Shown one piece after another: positions 5,298 to 8,226 of a stretch of DNA of 8,226 bases. Origin of the DNA: Gemmatimonadota bacterium (GTDB lineage: Bacteria > Gemmatimonadota > Gemmatimonadetes > Longimicrobiales > UBA6960). The position numbers and the translations under genes are program-made. Below the pieces are notes generated by a model. It was not told the DNA's origin and did not search any database. It was given only the letters and a program-made list of their open reading frames with translations. The stretch is from NCBI GenBank assembly GCA_022564535.1, contig JADFLD010000060.1:1-8226 (forward strand), read 5' to 3'. Numbering within the stretch: the first letter of the stretch is position 1; each line of letters opens with the position of its first letter.

Positions 5298-6473
5298 ATG
5301 ACGAACCGCACCGTTCGGACAGCACGCCGAACCCACTCCTTCACCGAGTCGGTCATACGCGAGATGACGCGGGTCGCGCGCGAGCACGATGCGGTGAACC
5401 TCGCCCAGGGCTTTCCAGACTTTCCGGCGCCGGATCTTCTGAAGGAAGCTGCCTGCGCGGCGATCCGGGCCGACGTGAACCAGTACGCGATCACCTGGGG
5501 TTCGCCGAATCTCCGCAACGCGCTGGCACGAAAATACAGCGAGCGCTACGGCATGGACGTCGACACCGAGCGAGAGATCACGGTGACCTGCGGTGGGACG
5601 GAAGCGATGGTCGCGGTCATGCTCGCGATCGTCGACCCGGGCGACGAGGTCATCGTCATGGAGCCGTTCTACGAGAATTACGGACCGGATACCGTGTTGT
5701 GTGAGGCGAGTCCGGTCTTCGTGACCCTCGAGGCACCCGACTATCGCCTCGAGAAGGCGATGCTTGAGGAGGCGGTATCGGCAAAGACTCGTGCGATCGT
5801 GATCAACACTCCGAACAACCCGACGGGGCGGGTCTTCGACCGCGAGGAGCTCCAGGCGATCGCGGATGTTTGCATCGAACACGACATCATCGCGATCACG
5901 GACGAGATCTACGAGCACATCTACTACGAGGGCGAACACATTCCCCTCGCGACGTTCGAGGGCATGCGAAACCGGACGATTACGATCTCGGGGCTGTCCA
6001 AGACCTTCGGCGTCACGGGGTGGCGGATCGGTACCATCATAGCGCCGGCCGCGTTGAGCCATGCGATTCGCAAGGTACACGACTTCCTGACCGTAGGAGC
6101 TCCGGCGCCACTGCAGGAAGCCTGCGCGGTCGGGCTCAACGAGCTCGGTCCAGAGTACTACGAGGACATGGTCGCAGCGTACAAGGAGCGAGGCGCGGTC
6201 CTCGTGTCCGCTCTACAGGAGGCCGGATTCAAGTGCCGACATCCTCAGGGGGCTTACTACATTCTCGCGGACTTCAGCGACCTGAGTGACGAGGACTCGA
6301 TGACGTTCGGGAAGCGCCTCACGGTGGATGGCGGCGTCGCTCCCGTTCCTGGAGCGAGCTTCTTCAGCGTGCCCGAGCGGGGCCACTCGCTCGTCCGATT
6401 CGTCTTCTGCAAGCGCGTGGAGACGCTCCGCGAAGCGGGTGAGCGCCTGCTCGCCTTCGCCGCGGGGAACTAG
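5298..6473 (+). CDS. PLP-dependent class I/II aminotransferase (kynurenine/glutamine transaminase-like)
   Basis: This 391-residue fold-type I PLP enzyme transfers amino groups between an amino acid and a 2-oxo acid in the cytoplasm. Seen in order: NLAQGFPDFPAP (34-45), typical of the kynurenine aminotransferase/glutamine transaminase K group; NQYAITWGSPNLRNALA (61-77); CGGTEAM (98-104); the NTPNNPTG loop with Asn174; TDEIYEH with Asp202 (pyridine nitrogen) and Tyr205; SGLSKTFGVTGWRIG with Schiff-base Lys235 and phosphate-binding Arg243; and LVRFVF with Arg367, the substrate-carboxylate arginine. All catalytic residues are present and length is normal. The start at 5298 is preferred because GAGG lies four bases upstream and the N-terminus fits the family. 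An in-frame ATG at 5178 would add 40 residues of unlikely composition and put the start inside the proposed promoter. It leads the rightward operon; the next start is five bases past its stop. Preferred substrate (aromatic, Gln/Met or Asp) cannot be told from sequence. An archaeal-type aspartate aminotransferase is the main alternative. Confidence 0.95.
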   Translation: MTNRTVRTARRTHSFTESVIREMTRVAREHDAVNLAQGFPDFPAPDLLKEAACAAIRADVNQYAITWGSPNLRNALARKYSERYGMDVDTEREITVTCGGTEAMVAVMLAIVDPGDEVIVMEPFYENYGPDTVLCEASPVFVTLEAPDYRLEKAMLEEAVSAKTRAIVINTPNNPTGRVFDREELQAIADVCIEHDIIAITDEIYEHIYYEGEHIPLATFEGMRNRTITISGLSKTFGVTGWRIGTIIAPAALSHAIRKVHDFLTVGAPAPLQEACAVGLNELGPEYYEDMVAAYKERGAVLVSALQEAGFKCRHPQGAYYILADFSDLSDEDSMTFGKRLTVDGGVAPVPGASFFSVPERGHSLVRFVFCKRVETLREAGERLLAFAAGN

Positions 6474-6478
6474 GCGCG

Positions 6479-6913
6479 GTGACCGAATCGGCCGACCCGC
6501 CCAAGGCTTCCGATGAAAACGTATTCGAGGCGGACGCCCACGTGGTCCTGTTCGGATTTCCGTCGACGCAGGTAAGGGTCACGGTGCAGCAGCGCAGCCG
6601 GGCATGGAGGGTCGGGGGTGCGGCGCGCACGTTTGGCATGTTCGTGGTCATCGCGTTTCCCGTGGCGCTCATGCCGCCGCACGCGGTTTGGTTCATCGGG
6701 GCGTTGGTCACGGGCGGCGTGTTCGCTCGCCGACGGCTGATTGAACGATTCACCTTACACGCCGTGGACGTCGTATGCCCGAAGTGCGAGAGTCCCATCT
6801 GCGTGAAAAAGGGTCGCCTTCGTGTGCCCCATCCACTCCCGTGCGACGCGTGTCACCACGAGAGCTCGCTCAAACTGCCGGAGGGTCTCCTCGAAGAACG
6901 CGACACGAGATGA
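6479..6913 (+). CDS. Small membrane protein with C-terminal zinc ribbon (hypothetical)
   Basis: I do not recognise this 144-residue protein. It starts at GTG five bases after the aminotransferase stop, with only a weak AGG (6472-6474) as ribosome binding site, so it probably depends on coupled translation. Residues 1-45 are polar. Two hydrophobic segments (~51-65 and ~69-84, separated by MPPHA) could form a membrane hairpin, followed by a basic ARRRLIER stretch that would face the cytoplasm. The C-terminal part has CPKC (100-103) and CDAC (122-125), a CX2C-X18-CX2C zinc ribbon, plus an extra Cys108 and a HH pair after the last Cys. Both ends would then be cytoplasmic. The coding frame is supported by the coherent domain order and tight packing. 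A role linked to the aminotransferase is unproven. It ends 20 bases from the convergent permease stop. Confidence 0.75.
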   Translation: MTESADPPKASDENVFEADAHVVLFGFPSTQVRVTVQQRSRAWRVGGAARTFGMFVVIAFPVALMPPHAVWFIGALVTGGVFARRRLIERFTLHAVDVVCPKCESPICVKKGRLRVPHPLPCDACHHESSLKLPEGLLEERDTR

Positions 6914-6933
6914 CACGGGTCGTCCGTCGGCGA

Positions 6934-8226
6934 TTACTCCGGAGCGTCTCGGAGGACCGGAAGAGGGGGTCGTCTCAGGAGGTCACGCGATCCGATCAGC
7001 CCCACCACCACCGTAAGTGACACGACCACGATCCAGATGACGGAGATCGCACCCAGTTGAACGCTGTAGTCGATCTCGAAGAGCCGGGGCACGAGGAGCG
7101 CGGAGGCGCCGACGGCTAGGAGAAGTCCGCTGGCCGTAGCGATCGAGCCGAGCGCCAGGTACTCCGCAAAGAGCACCGTGAGCACCTGACTCTGCCGGGC
7201 GCCGAGGGTCTTCAAGAGAGCGCCCTCCCGAAGCCGCTGCGTTCTCGACGCTGCCAACGAACCGATCAGGACGAGCACGCCGGCCAGCGCACAGAAGGTG
7301 CCCAGAAACCCGACGGCTTGTCGCACTCTGGAAAGGACGGACTCGATGGCTTCCTGGACCCGCGAGAAATCGAGCGCGGAGACGTTTGGGAACGCGCCTA
7401 CGAGATCGCGCTGGACCTGAGCCCTCTGCTCCGGGTCGGGTATCCGCGCGAGCAGGACGATATTCTGCGGCGCGGAGTCGAGCGCGCCGGGTTCGAAGAT
7501 CGTGAAGAAGTTGGGTTCGAGCCGGTTCCAGTGGACGCGGCGCACGCTCGTCACGACAGAAGCGACCTCCAGGCCCGAAACGTCCCACGTGAGGGTATCG
7601 CCGAGGTCGACGCGCAGATCATGTGCGATGCCCTCTTCCAGCGACAGTCGAGCCAGGCCGCCGGCGTCGACCCGGGTGGCGTCTTCCGACCCGGGCGTGC
7701 CGTCCCACCAGCGGCCGGTGATGAGGGTCTCCGCTTTGCCGAGCGTCGCGCGGTAGGTACTCCGAAACTCGTGCCTGAGCGCCCAGCGCTCGGGTCGTTC
7801 ATCGGGATCGGTGAGGGCACGCAGCTCCTCGCGGTTCTGACCGTTGATCGCGAGGAGGCGCGTGGTGACGATCGGCGAAACGTCGGAGTTCGCGAGTGCG
7901 TCGTCGGGGAGGAGCGCCCGGATGCCCTCCAGCTGGTCCCTCTGGATGTCGAAGAGGAGTATGTTCGGCTGTCCGGGGCCGAACGACATCGTGAGATCCT
8001 CCCGGAGGTTCCCCTCGATCTGTACGATGGTTCCGATCACGAAGGCTCCGAGTCCGAGAGCGAGCGTGATGGAGATCGTTTGGTTCTGGGGACGAAAGAG
8101 GTTCGAGACCCCCTGGCGCACCGGGTACGATGCCCAACTCGGAAAGAACCGCTTCGTGAGCCGCATGAGGCTCCATCCGACACCGGCGATCGCTGTTCCG
8201 GCGACCGCGAGGGCGGCGGCGAAGGC
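6934..8226 (-). CDS. YbbP-type FtsX-family ABC transporter permease, C-terminal part (partial)
   Basis: The frame is open through the right edge. Reading in from 8226 it gives AFAAALAVAGTAIAGVGWSL before the first Met at 8166, the end of a membrane helix, so the ATG at 8166 is internal and the N-terminal half lies outside the window. The visible 430 residues, numbered from that Met, hold SYPVRQGVSNLFRPQNQT (13-30), a membrane helix (~31-50) and a large non-membrane domain (~52-280) with VRRVHWNRLEPNFFTIFEPG (208-227), close to the YbbP signature. An FtsX domain follows, with helices at ~285-305, ~336-358 and ~370-392, the conserved LREGALLKTLGA turn (312-323) between the first two, and a tail ending PPLPVLRDAPE. 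YbbP-like permeases work with a YbbA/LolD-type ATPase at the inner membrane, often beside a TesA-like esterase; their substrate is not settled. The ATPase would be expected beyond the right edge. Confidence 0.94.
   Translation of the reverse strand, partial: AFAAALAVAGTAIAGVGWSLMRLTKRFFPSWASYPVRQGVSNLFRPQNQTISITLALGLGAFVIGTIVQIEGNLREDLTMSFGPGQPNILLFDIQRDQLEGIRALLPDDALANSDVSPIVTTRLLAINGQNREELRALTDPDERPERWALRHEFRSTYRATLGKAETLITGRWWDGTPGSEDATRVDAGGLARLSLEEGIAHDLRVDLGDTLTWDVSGLEVASVVTSVRRVHWNRLEPNFFTIFEPGALDSAPQNIVLLARIPDPEQRAQVQRDLVGAFPNVSALDFSRVQEAIESVLSRVRQAVGFLGTFCALAGVLVLIGSLAASRTQRLREGALLKTLGARQSQVLTVLFAEYLALGSIATASGLLLAVGASALLVPRLFEIDYSVQLGAISVIWIVVVSLTVVVGLIGSRDLLRRPPLPVLRDAPE

Noticed and set aside
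5144..5518. N-terminal extension of the propeller protein by 125 residues
   Set aside because: It would lie antisense to the aminotransferase start and place a signal peptide in mid-protein. The ATG at 5143 has AGGA seven bases upstream and begins a textbook signal peptide.
5199..6080. Minus-strand open frame of 293 codons opposite the aminotransferase
   Set aside because: In register with the aminotransferase codons; Arg/Asp/His-rich shadow. The plus strand carries the complete set of PLP-enzyme residues.
6914..6960. Possible terminator between the convergent membrane-protein and permease genes
   Set aside because: Only short 4-5 bp stems (for example CTCCG 6937-6941 with CGGAG 6950-6954, inside the permease coding end) and no T-run; not strong enough to list.
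8164..8166. ATG at 8166 as the real start of the FtsX-type permease
   Set aside because: The frame continues upstream to the window edge with hydrophobic helix-like sequence, and the visible domain is the C-terminal half of a YbbP-type protein, so this Met is internal.

Overview
The window is GC-rich, bacterial, chromosomal-looking DNA packed with genes: two short operons face away from each other from a common promoter region near 5144-5297, and both ends are cut by the window edges. High GC, a large exported Asp-box (VPS10/sortilin-type) propeller protein, an exported M55 peptidase and a ProDH of the short monofunctional type suggest a free-living, protein- or peptide-consuming Gram-negative lineage such as Gemmatimonadota or Acidobacteriota. 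That placement is inferred from gene style only. No rRNA, tRNA, insertion sequence, CRISPR array or phage gene was seen.

Left edge (1-227): the last codons of an unidentified plus-strand gene overlap the start of a small zinc-ribbon gene. The zinc-ribbon frame has no stop before the convergent proline dehydrogenase gene and stays open deep into it, which is odd.

Leftward operon (5143 to 228, minus strand): a 1019-residue secreted Asp-box beta-propeller protein is followed, with a 4-base ATGA overlap, by a signal-peptide-bearing M55 (DppA-type) metallo-aminopeptidase, and 15 bases later by a monofunctional proline dehydrogenase. A reasonable but unproven reading is peptide scavenging: cleavage of small or D-amino-acid peptides outside the cytoplasm, then oxidation of released proline or a related imino acid. 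The ProDH has Leu where the family normally has an active-site Tyr that helps set proline specificity.

Rightward operon (5298 to 6913, plus strand): a class I/II PLP aminotransferase of the kynurenine/glutamine transaminase-like group, then five bases later an unrecognised small membrane protein with two hydrophobic segments and a C-terminal zinc ribbon. It meets the minus-strand C-terminal part of a YbbP-type FtsX-family ABC permease with only 20 bases between stop codons. The permease runs off the right edge.

The clearest points for a second look are the Tyr-to-Leu change in ProDH, the zinc-ribbon reading frame that runs antisense into ProDH, the coupled propeller/M55 pair with two possible M55 starts, and a single AT-rich box that can act as a -10 element on both strands. 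No clearly new multi-gene system could be demonstrated from the sequence alone.
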